This document shows, one piece after another, positions 17,311-26,130 of a stretch of DNA of 64,000 nucleotides; positions within the stretch are counted from its first letter, which is position 1; each line of letters opens with the position of its first letter. The stretch spans positions 1-64,000 of the forward strand of contig NZ_SMKT01000029.1 in assembly GCF_004348735.1 (NCBI RefSeq), in the 5' to 3' direction. The stretch is from Actinomadura sp. KC06 (GTDB taxonomy: Bacteria; Actinomycetota; Actinomycetes; Streptosporangiales; Streptosporangiaceae). The translations under genes and the position numbers were made by a program. The notes under the pieces are model-generated. The model saw nothing but the letters and a program-made list of their open reading frames with translations. It did no database searches and had not been told where the DNA came from.

Positions 17311-18894
17311 ATGCGGAAACAGCTCTTCGTTGCGGCTGCCGCAACATTCCTGATGATCGCGAGCGCGTGCAGCGCCGACAACGATGATCCGAGCGGCGGC
17401 GGCGGGGGTGCGGCCAAACCGAAGCAGAATGTCGCGTGCCCGCCCGTCGACGAGGCCGCGATCGACAAGAGCGCGACGTTCACCTGGATGTACAGCGTCG
17501 CCAACACGAGCTTCGACCCGGACAAGATCACCACCAGCAACAGCTGGATGTACCTGTATCCGGTCTACGACACGCTGATCCGCATCGACGCCAACGGCGA
17601 GCCGACGCCGATGCTGGCGAAGAAATGGGAGGTCGGCGACGGCGGCAAGAGCCTGACGCTGAATCTCATCGAGAACTGGAAATACCACGACGGGACCGCG
17701 TTCGACGCCGAGTCCGTCAAGGCGAACATCGACCGGCACCGGAGCGGCAAGAGCTTCAACAAGCAGGCGCTGAACGACGTCACGGGGGTCGACGTCGTCG
17801 ACGCGTCCACGGTGAAGGTGAAGACGAAGAGCGGCGCGGCGCCGCTCATCGGCATCCTCTCCAGCTCGGCCGGCATGATGATGAGCCCGAAGGTGTTCGA
17901 CGACCCGGGCCAGGCGAGCAAGCCCACCGGCGGGTCGGGCGCCTTCAAGGTCACCGCCTACGAGCCCAACACCAAGGTCGAGTACACGCCGGTCCCCGGA
18001 TACTGGGACCCCAAGGCGGTCAACGTCGCCAAAATGGTGTTCCTGATCTCCAGCAATGACAACGCGCGGCTGAACGCGACCATTACCGGAACGGCGGACA
18101 CGACCTTCCTGCGGTCCAGCATGTACCAGCCGGCCAAGGACGCGAATCTCGTCGTGTGCCAGAAGCCGAGCCTGGCGAGCTTCACGATCGCGGTGAACAC
18201 CGCGAAGCCTCCGTTCGACAAGAAGGAGGTCCGCCAGGCGCTGAACTACGCGATCAACCGGGACGCGATCAACGAGCTGCAGGGCGGTTTCTGCCAGCCC
18301 GGAGTGCAGATGTTCCCGTCCTCCTACTACGCGTCCGATCCGTCGCTGACTCCGGACGCCTACAAGCACGACCCCGGAAAGGCGAAGGAACTGCTCGCCA
18401 AGGCGGGCGTGAAGGACCTCTCGTTCACGCTTGAGACGGACAACCTCGACGCCTACCAGCGGGTCGCGGAGCTGATCCAGGCGAACCTCCAGGAGGTCGG
18501 CGTCAAGATGACGATCCGTCCGGTCGAGCTGCCCAAGCTGATGGAGGGCTTCTCGGTGAACAAGAACGTCGACGCGATCATGGTGCAGCAGAAGGCCGAC
18601 GCCGACCCGAGCATCCAGGTCGCCTCGTACTACATGCCCGACGGGTTCAGCAACCCGGGCGGCTACTCCAACCCGGCGATCACCGACCTGGCGACCAAGG
18701 CCAAGGGCGCGAAGGACCGGAACGCCGCCAAGAGCATCTACCAGCAGCTGTTCAAGGCGGCCCACGACGACGCGGCCCAGCCGATCACGCTGTGCCACCT
18801 CAACACGCCGCTGGCCATGAACAAGAAGATCATGGGCGTGGAGGTCTACGTGGACGGGTCCCGCCAGTTCCGGGGCGTCGCGGTCAAGAAGTGA
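17311..18894 (+). CDS. ABC transporter substrate-binding lipoprotein (SBP_bac_5, Dpp/Opp type)
   Basis: 527 aa. A short basic N-terminus and hydrophobic stretch lead to the lipobox IASAC (Cys about 20), followed by an acidic/Gly linker, so the protein is a membrane-anchored receptor on the outer face. Family-5 features: YPVYDTLIRIDANGEPTPML, WKYHDGTAFDAESVKANIDR and VRQALNYAINRDAI. Four further cysteines (ACPP, VCQK, FCQP, LCHL) could form two disulfides. CGGAGGA precedes the ATG. It opens a five-gene importer operon. Such receptors bind peptides, but also nickel, opines and other solutes; the adjacent catabolic genes suggest a non-peptide organic acid or amide. Confidence 0.9.
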   Translation: MRKQLFVAAAATFLMIASACSADNDDPSGGGGGAAKPKQNVACPPVDEAAIDKSATFTWMYSVANTSFDPDKITTSNSWMYLYPVYDTLIRIDANGEPTPMLAKKWEVGDGGKSLTLNLIENWKYHDGTAFDAESVKANIDRHRSGKSFNKQALNDVTGVDVVDASTVKVKTKSGAAPLIGILSSSAGMMMSPKVFDDPGQASKPTGGSGAFKVTAYEPNTKVEYTPVPGYWDPKAVNVAKMVFLISSNDNARLNATITGTADTTFLRSSMYQPAKDANLVVCQKPSLASFTIAVNTAKPPFDKKEVRQALNYAINRDAINELQGGFCQPGVQMFPSSYYASDPSLTPDAYKHDPGKAKELLAKAGVKDLSFTLETDNLDAYQRVAELIQANLQEVGVKMTIRPVELPKLMEGFSVNKNVDAIMVQQKADADPSIQVASYYMPDGFSNPGGYSNPAITDLATKAKGAKDRNAAKSIYQQLFKAAHDDAAQPITLCHLNTPLAMNKKIMGVEVYVDGSRQFRGVAVKK

Positions 18895-18911
18895 CGGCCC
18901 GCCGATAGCGG

Positions 18912-18952
18912 AGCGGGTTCCAGCCGGAGCACGGGGCCGGCTGGGACCCGCT
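18912..18952 (+). terminator. Large hairpin between substrate-binding and permease genes
   Basis: A 16-bp stem (15 of 16 paired), 18912-18927 with 18937-18952, and a 9-nt loop, in the 80-nt gap. No U-run follows. In ABC operons such a hairpin usually lowers read-through or protects the receptor mRNA end, giving more binding protein than permease. Confidence 0.65.
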
Positions 18953-18974
18953 CAGCCAGAAAGGAGGGATCGGC

Positions 18975-19919
18975 GTGCTGCGGTTGCTGTGCGTGCGACT
19001 CCTGGCGATGATCCCGTTGCTGGTCATCGTCAGCTTCCTGATCTACAGCCTCATCGCGTTGGTGCCGGGCGGCCCCGAGGTGGCGCTGGCCGGGAGCAAC
19101 CCGACGCCCGAGCGGATCCAGGCGATCCGCGAGGAGCTCGGCCTGGACGAGCCGTTCCTGATCCAGTACTGGAACTGGCTGACGGACGTCCTGCACGGAG
19201 ACCTGGGCAACTCGTTCGTCGACGACCAGAGCGTCTGGTCGGCGGTCGCGGCCGGGTTCCCGGTGACGCTCTCGCTGGTCGTCCTCACGCTGGTCATCGC
19301 GGCGGTCGTGGGGCTGGCCCTCGGGCTGGCCGCCGGGCTGCGGCCGGGCAGCTGGGTGGACCGGGTGTCGACCGTCACCGCGAGCGCGTTCATGGCGCTG
19401 CCGTACTTCTGGGTCGGCATGATGCTCGTGCTGATCTTCGCCATCCAGATGCGGACGCTCCCGGCCGTCGGCTACGTGCCGTTCTCCGAGAGCCCGCTGG
19501 ACTGGTTCAGCCACCTGCTTCTACCGGCCGTGTCGCTGGCGACCGTCCCGACGGCCGTCGTCGCGCGGCAGACCCGCGCGGCGGTGACCTCGGTGATGCA
19601 GGAGGACTACATCCGGACGGCCAAGGCGAAAGGGCTCCACCCGAGGCGGGTGGCGTTCAAGCACGTGATGAAGAACGCCGCCGTCCCCGTCGTCACGGCG
19701 TTCGGCGTCGAGGCGAACCGGCTGATCGGGGCGACCGTCGTCATCGAGCAGCTGTTCGCGCTGCCCGGCGTCGGGAAGCTGGCCTACTTCTCGGTGTTCT
19801 CCCGGGACTTCCCGATGGTGCAGGGCATCCTGCTGATCACCGCCGTGCTGATCATGCTCGTGAACCTGGCGGTCGACCTGTCGTACGGCTACTTCAATCC
19901 GAAGGTCAAAGTGTCATGA
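18975..19919 (+). CDS. ABC transporter permease, DppB type
   Basis: 314 aa from GTG 18975, preceded by AAAGGAGGG. Six predicted membrane helices; the BPD_transp_1 EAA-like loop is near DYIRTAKAKGLHPRRVAFKH, where the ATPase docks. The N-terminal region, with FLIYSLIALVPGGP and GLDEPFLIQYWNWLTDVLHG, is typical for DppB/OppB. It forms the membrane channel with the next permease. The stop overlaps the dppC-like start (ATGA). Confidence 0.92.
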   Translation: MLRLLCVRLLAMIPLLVIVSFLIYSLIALVPGGPEVALAGSNPTPERIQAIREELGLDEPFLIQYWNWLTDVLHGDLGNSFVDDQSVWSAVAAGFPVTLSLVVLTLVIAAVVGLALGLAAGLRPGSWVDRVSTVTASAFMALPYFWVGMMLVLIFAIQMRTLPAVGYVPFSESPLDWFSHLLLPAVSLATVPTAVVARQTRAAVTSVMQEDYIRTAKAKGLHPRRVAFKHVMKNAAVPVVTAFGVEANRLIGATVVIEQLFALPGVGKLAYFSVFSRDFPMVQGILLITAVLIMLVNLAVDLSYGYFNPKVKVS

Positions 19920-20836
19920 CTCGAAGTGAGAGCGTGGACGTCCGCAAGGCGGTCACCGCGCCGGTCGAGGACGGCGCCGACCTCGGCGGGCACGTCTCCC
20001 GCGGGCGCGCCACCCTCCGCCGGTTCCGGGCCAACAGGTCGGCCGTCGTCGGCTGCGCGCTGCTGCTCCTGATCATCATCGTGACCGCGGCGGCGCCGCT
20101 CATCGCCCCGTACGGGCCGGCGGAGGTCGACATCAGCGACCGGCTGTCCGGCCCGACCCCGGAGCACTGGCTCGGCACCGACACGCTGGGACGCGACACG
20201 CTGACCCGCCTCATGCACGGCGGACGGGTGTCGCTCGCGGCGGCCGGGCTCGCCGTCCTGATCGCGACGCTCATCGGCCTGCCGCTCGGGCTCGCCGGCG
20301 GCTACTTCGGCGGGATCGTCGACTGGCTGCTGGACCGGGCCGCGGACGTGCTGATGTCGTTCCCCGCGATCGTCCTGACCATCGCGATCATCGCGGCGGT
20401 CGGGCCGGGGCTCACGACGGCGATGGTGTCCCTCGGCATCGTGTACGCGCCGCGCATGTACCGGGTCGTCCGCGGCAGCACCATCGAGGTCCGCCGCGAG
20501 GTCTACATCGAGGCGTCGACCAGCATCGGGACGCCGCACCTGATGATCCTGCGGAGACGGGTGCTGCCGAACATCCTGCCGGCGGCGCTCGTCCAGCTGT
20601 CGTTCCTGCTCGCGTCCGCGCTGCTGGCCGAGGTGACGATCAGCCTGCTGGGCCTCGGCGCCCTGCCGCCGACGGCGAGCTGGGGGAGCATGCTCGGGCA
20701 GGCGTTCCAGGAGATGCGCAGCCAGCCGTCGCTCGCCGTCTATCCCGGGATCGCGATCGCGATCGCGACGCTGTGCTTCAACCTTGTCGGCGACGGCCTC
20801 CGGGACGCCTTCGGCCGGGAAACGAGGAAGGCCTGA
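19916..20836 (+). CDS. ABC transporter permease, DppC type
   Basis: 306 aa with the OppC_N domain (RFRANRSAVVGCALLLLIII) and the hallmark HWLGTDTLGRDTLTRLMHGG followed by six membrane segments. The coupling loop is YIEASTSIGTPHLMILRRRV, slightly divergent from the usual EAARALG pattern. It pairs with the DppB-type permease. It overlaps both neighbours by 4 nt and 1 nt, so the operon is tightly coupled. Confidence 0.92.
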   Translation: MTRSESVDVRKAVTAPVEDGADLGGHVSRGRATLRRFRANRSAVVGCALLLLIIIVTAAAPLIAPYGPAEVDISDRLSGPTPEHWLGTDTLGRDTLTRLMHGGRVSLAAAGLAVLIATLIGLPLGLAGGYFGGIVDWLLDRAADVLMSFPAIVLTIAIIAAVGPGLTTAMVSLGIVYAPRMYRVVRGSTIEVRREVYIEASTSIGTPHLMILRRRVLPNILPAALVQLSFLLASALLAEVTISLLGLGALPPTASWGSMLGQAFQEMRSQPSLAVYPGIAIAIATLCFNLVGDGLRDAFGRETRKA

Positions 20837-21843
20837 TGACGGAGAAGTACGACGGCGACACGCTGTTGCAGATCGAGGACCTCCACGTCGACTTCCTGAC
20901 CGACCGCGGGTGGACGAACGTCGTCGCGGGCGTGTCGTTCGACGTCGGGCCCGGCGAGATCGTGGGCCTGGTCGGCGAGTCCGGCTCGGGCAAGAGCGTC
21001 ACGAGCCTGTCGGTGCTGCGGCTGCTCCCGGACGCCTATGCGCGCACCCCGTCCGGCCGGGTGCTCTACCGGGGCCGCGACCTGATCGGCATGCCCGCGC
21101 GGGCGCTGCGCGACATCCGCGGCAACGAGATCTCGATGATCTTCCAGGAGCCGATGACGAGCCTGAACCCTGCGTTCACCATCGGCGACCAGATCGCCGA
21201 GGTCTACCGGCGCCACAAGGGCGGCTCGCGGCGCGCCGCGTTCGCCCGCGCGGCGGAGATGCTCGACCTCGTCGGGATCCCGGACGCGGGCAGCCGCGTC
21301 AAGGACTACCCGCACGAGTTCTCCGGCGGGATGCGGCAGCGGGCCATGATCGCGATGGCGCTGGCGTGCGAGCCGAAGCTGCTCATCGCGGACGAGCCGG
21401 CCACCGCCCTCGACGTGACCGTCCAGGCGCAGATCGTCGCGTTGCTCTCACGGCTCCGCGATGAGACGGGCTGCGGCATCCTCTTCATCACCCATGACCT
21501 CGGGCTTGTCGTCGAGCTGGCCGACCGGGTCGTCGTGATGTACGCGGGCGAAGTGGTGGAGACCGCGTCCGCGCTCGACCTGTACAACGCGCCGAAACAT
21601 CCGTATACGGCGGGGCTGCTGAGCGCCATGCCGCATCTGGGGGTTCGCGGGAAGGAGCTGCCGACGATCCCCGGCCGCACCCCGGAGCCCTGGCGGATGC
21701 CGGAGGGCTGCAGGTTCAGCCCCCGGTGCGGATACACGAGCGACGAGTGCGTGGCCGCCCCGCCCGCGCTCCGGATCGTCGAGGCAGGCCGCAGCGCCCG
21801 CTGCTGCCGAACCGAGCAGTTGCGTTTGGTGGGTTCCCCATGA
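20836..21843 (+). CDS. ABC transporter ATP-binding protein, DppD type
   Basis: 335 aa. Walker A GESGSGKS near residue 50, Q-loop IFQEPMTSLNP, signature FSGGMRQRAMIAMAL, Walker B LLIADEPATALD and H-loop ITHDLG are all intact. The C-terminal oligopeptide-transporter extension has CRFSPRCGYTSDEC cysteines, which in DppD proteins often bind an Fe-S cluster or form a structural site. It powers import with the next ATPase. The start overlaps the permease stop by one base (TGATG). Confidence 0.93.
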   Translation: MTEKYDGDTLLQIEDLHVDFLTDRGWTNVVAGVSFDVGPGEIVGLVGESGSGKSVTSLSVLRLLPDAYARTPSGRVLYRGRDLIGMPARALRDIRGNEISMIFQEPMTSLNPAFTIGDQIAEVYRRHKGGSRRAAFARAAEMLDLVGIPDAGSRVKDYPHEFSGGMRQRAMIAMALACEPKLLIADEPATALDVTVQAQIVALLSRLRDETGCGILFITHDLGLVVELADRVVVMYAGEVVETASALDLYNAPKHPYTAGLLSAMPHLGVRGKELPTIPGRTPEPWRMPEGCRFSPRCGYTSDECVAAPPALRIVEAGRSARCCRTEQLRLVGSP

Positions 21844-22913
21844 GCATCAAGAAGACCGGCCCCTCGGAAACGGAACCGGGGCCGGTGCCGGAGAGCGGGC
21901 CGCTCGTCGACGTGCGCGACGTCAGCGTGGTGTTCCGGAAGAGGCGGACGCTGGCGGCGGCGCGGCAGGTGCGCGCGGTCAACGACGTCACCTTCCACAT
22001 CGACCAGGGCGAGACGTTCGGGCTGGTCGGTGAGTCGGGGTCGGGCAAGTCGACGACCGGGCGGGCGCTGCTGAAGCTGGTGCCGACGGTGAGCGGATCC
22101 ATCAGGGTGGCCGGGCATGATGTCACGGCCCTGCACGGCGGCGCCTTGCGCAAGGCGCGGCGCAGCATGCAGATGGTGTTCCAGGATCCGTACTCGTCGC
22201 TGGATCCGTCGTCCACGGTGGCGGCGAGCATCGCGGAACCGCTCGTCGTCCACGAGAAGCTCTCGGCGCGGGCGGCGCGCACCCGCGTGCACGAGCTGAT
22301 CGAGATGGTCGGGCTCCGGGCGAGCTACGCCGACCGGTATCCGTACGAGTTCTCCGGCGGGCAGCGGCAGCGGCTGGCCATCGCGCGGGCGATCGCGCTG
22401 AACCCGCGGTTCGTCGTCTGCGACGAGGCCGTGTCCGCGCTGGACGTGTCCACCCAGAACCAGGTGATCAACCTGCTGGAGCGGCTGCGGGCGGAGTTCA
22501 AGCTGACGTACCTTTTCATCGCGCACGACCTGGCGATCGTCCGGCACATCTCGCACCGGGTCGGGGTCATGTACCTCGGCCGGATCGTGGAGACCGGCCC
22601 GGCGGAGCGGGTCTACAGCGCGCCGGCGCACCCGTACACCCAGGCGCTGCTGTCGGCGATCCCCGACCCGCGCCGGGAGTCGGAGCGGATCGTCCTGGAG
22701 GGGGACCTCCCCGACCCGGCCAAGCCGCCGGTGGGATGCCCCTTCCAGACGCGGTGCAGGTTCGTCATGGACGTCTGCAAGCAGCAGGTGCCCGAGCACA
22801 CCGCCGTGGAGGGCGGTGGGGAGGTCGCGTGCCATCTGCAGACGAGCGGTCCCACGCTGGCGGGCTCGCCGCTGAACGATCTCGAGCCGAACCGTGTCGC
22901 GGCGGCGCCGTGA
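21840..22913 (+). CDS. ABC transporter ATP-binding protein, DppF type
   Basis: 357 aa. Walker A GESGSGKSTT, Q-loop VFQDPYSSLDP, signature FSGGQRQRLAIARAI, Walker B FVVCDEAVSALD and H-loop IAHDLA. The C-terminal oligo_HPY extension contains CPFQTRCRFVMDVC. It is the last gene of the importer operon, with an ATGA overlap to the DppD gene and an 89-nt gap before the GntR regulator. Walker B has DEA instead of the common DEP, as in several DppF proteins. Confidence 0.93.
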   Translation: MSIKKTGPSETEPGPVPESGPLVDVRDVSVVFRKRRTLAAARQVRAVNDVTFHIDQGETFGLVGESGSGKSTTGRALLKLVPTVSGSIRVAGHDVTALHGGALRKARRSMQMVFQDPYSSLDPSSTVAASIAEPLVVHEKLSARAARTRVHELIEMVGLRASYADRYPYEFSGGQRQRLAIARAIALNPRFVVCDEAVSALDVSTQNQVINLLERLRAEFKLTYLFIAHDLAIVRHISHRVGVMYLGRIVETGPAERVYSAPAHPYTQALLSAIPDPRRESERIVLEGDLPDPAKPPVGCPFQTRCRFVMDVCKQQVPEHTAVEGGGEVACHLQTSGPTLAGSPLNDLEPNRVAAAP

Positions 22914-22941
22914 GAAAGCTTTTCCCGTGACCTGACCCACG

Positions 22942-22987
22942 TTGACCGACGAACACTGGCAGACGTAATCTGTAGTACGTCAGACAA
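22942..22987 (+). promoter_or_regulatory. Promoter and candidate autoregulatory site of the GntR gene
   Basis: TTGACC (22942-22947), 18 nt, TAATCT (22966-22971) forms a reasonable promoter. The dyad CTGTAGTACGTCAG at 22970-22983 (symmetric as CTG-N2-GTAC-N2-CAG) sits on the expected start site. Read leftward, 22987-22977 is TTGTCTGACGT, one mismatch from the FadR/FCD consensus TNGTNNNACNA. This fits autoregulation by the gene downstream. Confidence 0.5.
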
Positions 22988-23002
22988 AAGTAAAGGACTG
23001 CC

Positions 23003-23683
23003 GTGACCGACCCGAAGCTCGACCTGACGATCGACCGGCCCGCCGAATCCGTCCCGGAGATGGTCGTGCGGCGAATACGCGACGCGATCGCCGCGGGGCT
23101 GCTCCCGCCCGGCCGTCAGCTCACCGAGCGCGAACTCGTCGAGCTGACCGGTGTGAGCCGGACGTCCGTGCGGGAGGCTATGCGGCACCTGCAGACCCTG
23201 GGGCTCGTGGAGCCGTCGCCGAGCCGCGGCGTCCGCGTGGCCCGGCTCGGCAGCGACGAGGTCCGGGAGATCTACGAGGTGCGCGACGCGCTGGAGCCCG
23301 CCGCGGCGGAGCTGTTCGTCCTGCGCGCGACGGACGAGGAGGTCGCCGCGCTCGTGGAGAAGGTCCAGCCGCGCGAGACCGGCGACCAGCGGCTCCAGGC
23401 CATATACGAATTCGACGAGCTGCTCCTCGCGGGGGCCCGCAACTCGCTGCTGAAATCCATGCTGGAGCCCCTGCACACGCGGATCCACGCGCTGCGCAGC
23501 CTTTCGGTGACCATTCCCGGCCGGCACGAGGCGTCCGCGAAGGAATACCTCGAAATCGCCGAGGCGATCGCCGCCCGCTCGCCCGAGCGCGCGGCCGAGG
23601 CAGCGCATCGCCATGTCCGGGCGGCCGCGAAGGCGGCCCTTGAAGCTGTGGAAATCCTCGAGAAAAAACACCCGAAGTCATAG
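23003..23683 (+). CDS. GntR family regulator, FadR subfamily with FCD domain
   Basis: 226 aa from GTG 23003, with AAAGGA 5 nt upstream. A winged helix at about 15-78 (LPPGRQLTERELVELTGVSR) is followed by an all-helical FCD domain. The metal-ligand positions look degraded: the usual D-x3-H is FDELLLAGARN and the usual E-H is KEYLEIAEAI; only the HRHV histidines remain. So ligand binding may not use a metal ion. It separates the importer operon from the catabolic genes and likely controls both. Effector unknown. Confidence 0.88.
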   Translation: MTDPKLDLTIDRPAESVPEMVVRRIRDAIAAGLLPPGRQLTERELVELTGVSRTSVREAMRHLQTLGLVEPSPSRGVRVARLGSDEVREIYEVRDALEPAAAELFVLRATDEEVAALVEKVQPRETGDQRLQAIYEFDELLLAGARNSLLKSMLEPLHTRIHALRSLSVTIPGRHEASAKEYLEIAEAIAARSPERAAEAAHRHVRAAAKAALEAVEILEKKHPKS

Positions 23684-23737
23684 CGCAACTCCGGTGGCCC
23701 AGAGCCACGTCGGCACGAGCACAAGGGTGATATCGCC

Positions 23738-24868
23738 ATGGCCATGAAGGATGTGGCAATCGTCGGCGTCGGGTCGTCGGACTTCCGGCGGCTGTACGCG
23801 GACAAGAGCCAGCCGAACGATGTGTACCAACTCGCCGCGGAGGCGTTCAGGGACGCCCTGGACGACTGCGGCGCCACCCAGCAGGACATCGACGGACTGA
23901 TCTGCACCAATATCAAGTACGGCCAGTTCGGAGAGACGGTCGGGCTCACCGCGCCGGGATTCGTCCATGACCTTGAGGGCACCGGCCGGATGGCCGGCGT
24001 CTCCTTGCAGGAGGCGTGCGCGCTCATCCGCTCGGGCATGGCGGACATGGTCGCCTGCGTGTACGGGACGAACGGCAGGACGGCGGGCACGAAGTACGGC
24101 GGCGGGGACGCCGACCCGGCCGGTGCTTACGACGCGATGTACGGAATGACGTCCACGGGCGCCTACGTGTCGATGATGTACCAGCGGTACCAGGCCATGT
24201 ACGGAGCCCCGGAGGACGCGCTCGCGCCGCTCGCCATCAACAATCGCGCGAACGGGGCCCGCAATCCGATCGCGGTGTTCCAGAAGGAGATCGACCTCGA
24301 CGATTACCTGTCGTCGCGGTTCATCGCCGAGCCGCTGCGCTTGCTGGACTACTGCATCATCAACGACGGCGCCGTCGCGTTCATCGTGACGTCGCTCGAC
24401 CGTGCCCGCGACATGCGGAAGAAGCCCGTACGGGTCTTGGCCACGGCGGGCCGGGCCGAGCTGAGCCGCAGCTACATCAGTCCCGACTTCTACTTCGAGA
24501 CCAGCAAGGCCGTGGCCGACCAGCTCTACCGGAGCGCGGGAATCGGCCCGGACCAGATCGACTGCATGCAGGTGTACGACAACTTCCTCCCGACGATCCT
24601 CTTCACCCTGGAGGGCTTCGGCCACGCGCCTCGCGGCCATTCCTGGGAATGGATCCGGGACGGCCGGATCGAGCTCGGCGGGAAACGTCCGCTGAACACT
24701 TCGGGCGGCCACACGAGCGAGAGCTACATGCAGGGTTTCGCATTCCATGTGGAAGCGGTGCGGCAGGTGCGCGGCGAGGCCGGCGACCGGCAGGTCGAGA
24801 ACTGCAACACCGTGCAGTACATGTGCGTCTCTCCCATCGTGACTTCGCACATCTTCGTGGCCGACTAG
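23738..24868 (+). CDS. Thiolase-superfamily protein lacking the catalytic cysteine (lipid-transfer/Ltp2-like), copy 1
   Basis: 376 aa with the SCP2-thiolase fold (MAMKDVAIVGVGSSDFRRLY start; NTSGGHTSESYMQGF near the C-terminus). At the position of the thiolase nucleophile the sequence is MAGVSLQEACALIRSG, so the normal reactive cysteine in an N-C-S/G context is absent. Cys-less members paired with a DUF35 protein, as Ltp2 with ChsH2, act as retro-aldolases on beta-hydroxyacyl-CoA. The DUF35 gene follows 14 nt later. AAGGGTGA precedes the ATG. Annotation as acetyl-CoA acetyltransferase would be misleading. Aldolase activity is inferred from the family. Confidence 0.82.
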   Translation: MAMKDVAIVGVGSSDFRRLYADKSQPNDVYQLAAEAFRDALDDCGATQQDIDGLICTNIKYGQFGETVGLTAPGFVHDLEGTGRMAGVSLQEACALIRSGMADMVACVYGTNGRTAGTKYGGGDADPAGAYDAMYGMTSTGAYVSMMYQRYQAMYGAPEDALAPLAINNRANGARNPIAVFQKEIDLDDYLSSRFIAEPLRLLDYCIINDGAVAFIVTSLDRARDMRKKPVRVLATAGRAELSRSYISPDFYFETSKAVADQLYRSAGIGPDQIDCMQVYDNFLPTILFTLEGFGHAPRGHSWEWIRDGRIELGGKRPLNTSGGHTSESYMQGFAFHVEAVRQVRGEAGDRQVENCNTVQYMCVSPIVTSHIFVAD

Positions 24869-24882
24869 AAGGGGGCTAGCCG

Positions 24883-25311
24883 ATGGACGTCGCGGCCTAC
24901 GCGAAACTCTTGCCGGACATCACCCCGCGCAACAAGCCGTTCTGGGACGGCTGCGCCGCCGGCGAGCTCCGCCTCCAGAAATGCACGGAATGCGGGCGGT
25001 ACCGCTTCCCGGACGGGCCGCTCTGCCCGGAGTGCCTTTCCAGCTCGGCCTCCTGGGAGGCGGTGAGCGGCACCGGGACCATCTGGTCGTGGTGCACGAT
25101 GCACCAGAAGTACTTCGCCGCCTTCGCCGACGAGGTCCCCTACCGGCTCGTCTATGTGCGGCTGACCGAGGGCCCGCTCGTGATCAGCACGCTGGCCGAC
25201 GAACCGTCCGAGGAATTGCGCCTCGACCAGCCGGTGCACGCGGTGTTCCGGCCGAGTCCCGGCGGACGGGTCATTCCACAGTTCAACACCGGCGCAGCCG
25301 CAGGCATGTGA
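24883..25311 (+). CDS. Zn-ribbon OB-fold protein (DUF35), partner of thiolase-like copy 1
   Basis: 142 aa. An N-terminal helix (NKPFWDGCAAGELRLQKC) leads into a rubredoxin-like zinc ribbon with CTEC and CPEC pairs (about residues 34-50), then an OB-fold (GTIWSWCTMHQKYF; PYRLVYVRLTEGPLVIS). DUF35 proteins bind acyl-CoA and form complexes with thiolase-like partners. Its location directly after the Cys-less thiolase gene supports a two-protein aldolase or acyltransferase. AAGGGGG ribosome-binding site. Confidence 0.88.
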   Translation: MDVAAYAKLLPDITPRNKPFWDGCAAGELRLQKCTECGRYRFPDGPLCPECLSSSASWEAVSGTGTIWSWCTMHQKYFAAFADEVPYRLVYVRLTEGPLVISTLADEPSEELRLDQPVHAVFRPSPGGRVIPQFNTGAAAGM

Positions 25312-25323
25312 GGTTGAATTCAA

Positions 25324-26130
25324 ATGGATCCGATCGCTGACCATGATCTCGTCCGGTACGAGGACCTGTCCGACGGCGTCGCCCGCATCACCCTGAACCG
25401 GCCCGAGAAGCGGAACGCGATGAGCCGGGCCGCCAGAGCGGCACTGCTGGACGTGCTGGACCGCTGCGACGGGCACGTCCGGGTGATCGTCCTCACCGGC
25501 GCGGGCCCGGCCTTCTGCGCGGGCGTCGACCTCAAGGAGTCCGCCGAGGAGGACATCGACAGCGACCGCCGCGGCGCGGGACGCCGGACGAGCTGGCTCA
25601 CCGTCCAGGAGCGCATCCGGCAGCACTCGGCGATCGTCATCGCGGCCGTCAACGGATTCGCGCTCGGCGGCGGGCTGACCCTCATCAATTCGAGCGACCT
25701 CGCCGTCGCCGCCGACGACGCGCCGATCGGGATGCCCGAGGTCGGCTTCGGCCTGTACCCGGGGCTCGCGGGCCCGTCCACGCAACTGCGGCTCGGGGCG
25801 AAGCGCGCCGCGTGGATGGTGCTGACCGCCGACCGGATCACGGGCGCGACGGCGGCGGAATGGGGGCTGGTGAACCTCGCCGTCCCGGCCGCCGAGCTCC
25901 AGTCCGCCGCGCTCGACCTCGCCCGGCGCGTCGCCCGGCACAACGCGGTGACGCTGTCGTGGGCGAAGCGCGCCCTCCACGAGATCCCCATGTACATCTC
26001 GGACTGGACGAAGGCCCTCGAATACGGCGAGGACGTGCGGCACCAGATCGCGGCGCGCACGGACGTGCTGGACGATCCGCACGCGACGCACCGGATGGCG
26101 GTCGGCCGGACCGGCGACGGCGCGCGATGA
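25324..26130 (+). CDS. Enoyl-CoA hydratase/isomerase family protein
   Basis: 268 aa crotonase fold. The oxyanion-hole segments are AFCAGVDLKES and ALGGGLTL. The catalytic glutamate equivalent to rat E164 is present in GMPEVGFGL, but the E144 position is not glutamate (GGGLTLINSSDL). So a pure hydratase mechanism is uncertain; isomerase or hydrolase chemistry is possible. In this cluster it would supply the beta-hydroxyacyl-CoA for the thiolase-like/DUF35 complexes. It overlaps the next gene by ATGA. Confidence 0.85.
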   Translation: MDPIADHDLVRYEDLSDGVARITLNRPEKRNAMSRAARAALLDVLDRCDGHVRVIVLTGAGPAFCAGVDLKESAEEDIDSDRRGAGRRTSWLTVQERIRQHSAIVIAAVNGFALGGGLTLINSSDLAVAADDAPIGMPEVGFGLYPGLAGPSTQLRLGAKRAAWMVLTADRITGATAAEWGLVNLAVPAAELQSAALDLARRVARHNAVTLSWAKRALHEIPMYISDWTKALEYGEDVRHQIAARTDVLDDPHATHRMAVGRTGDGAR

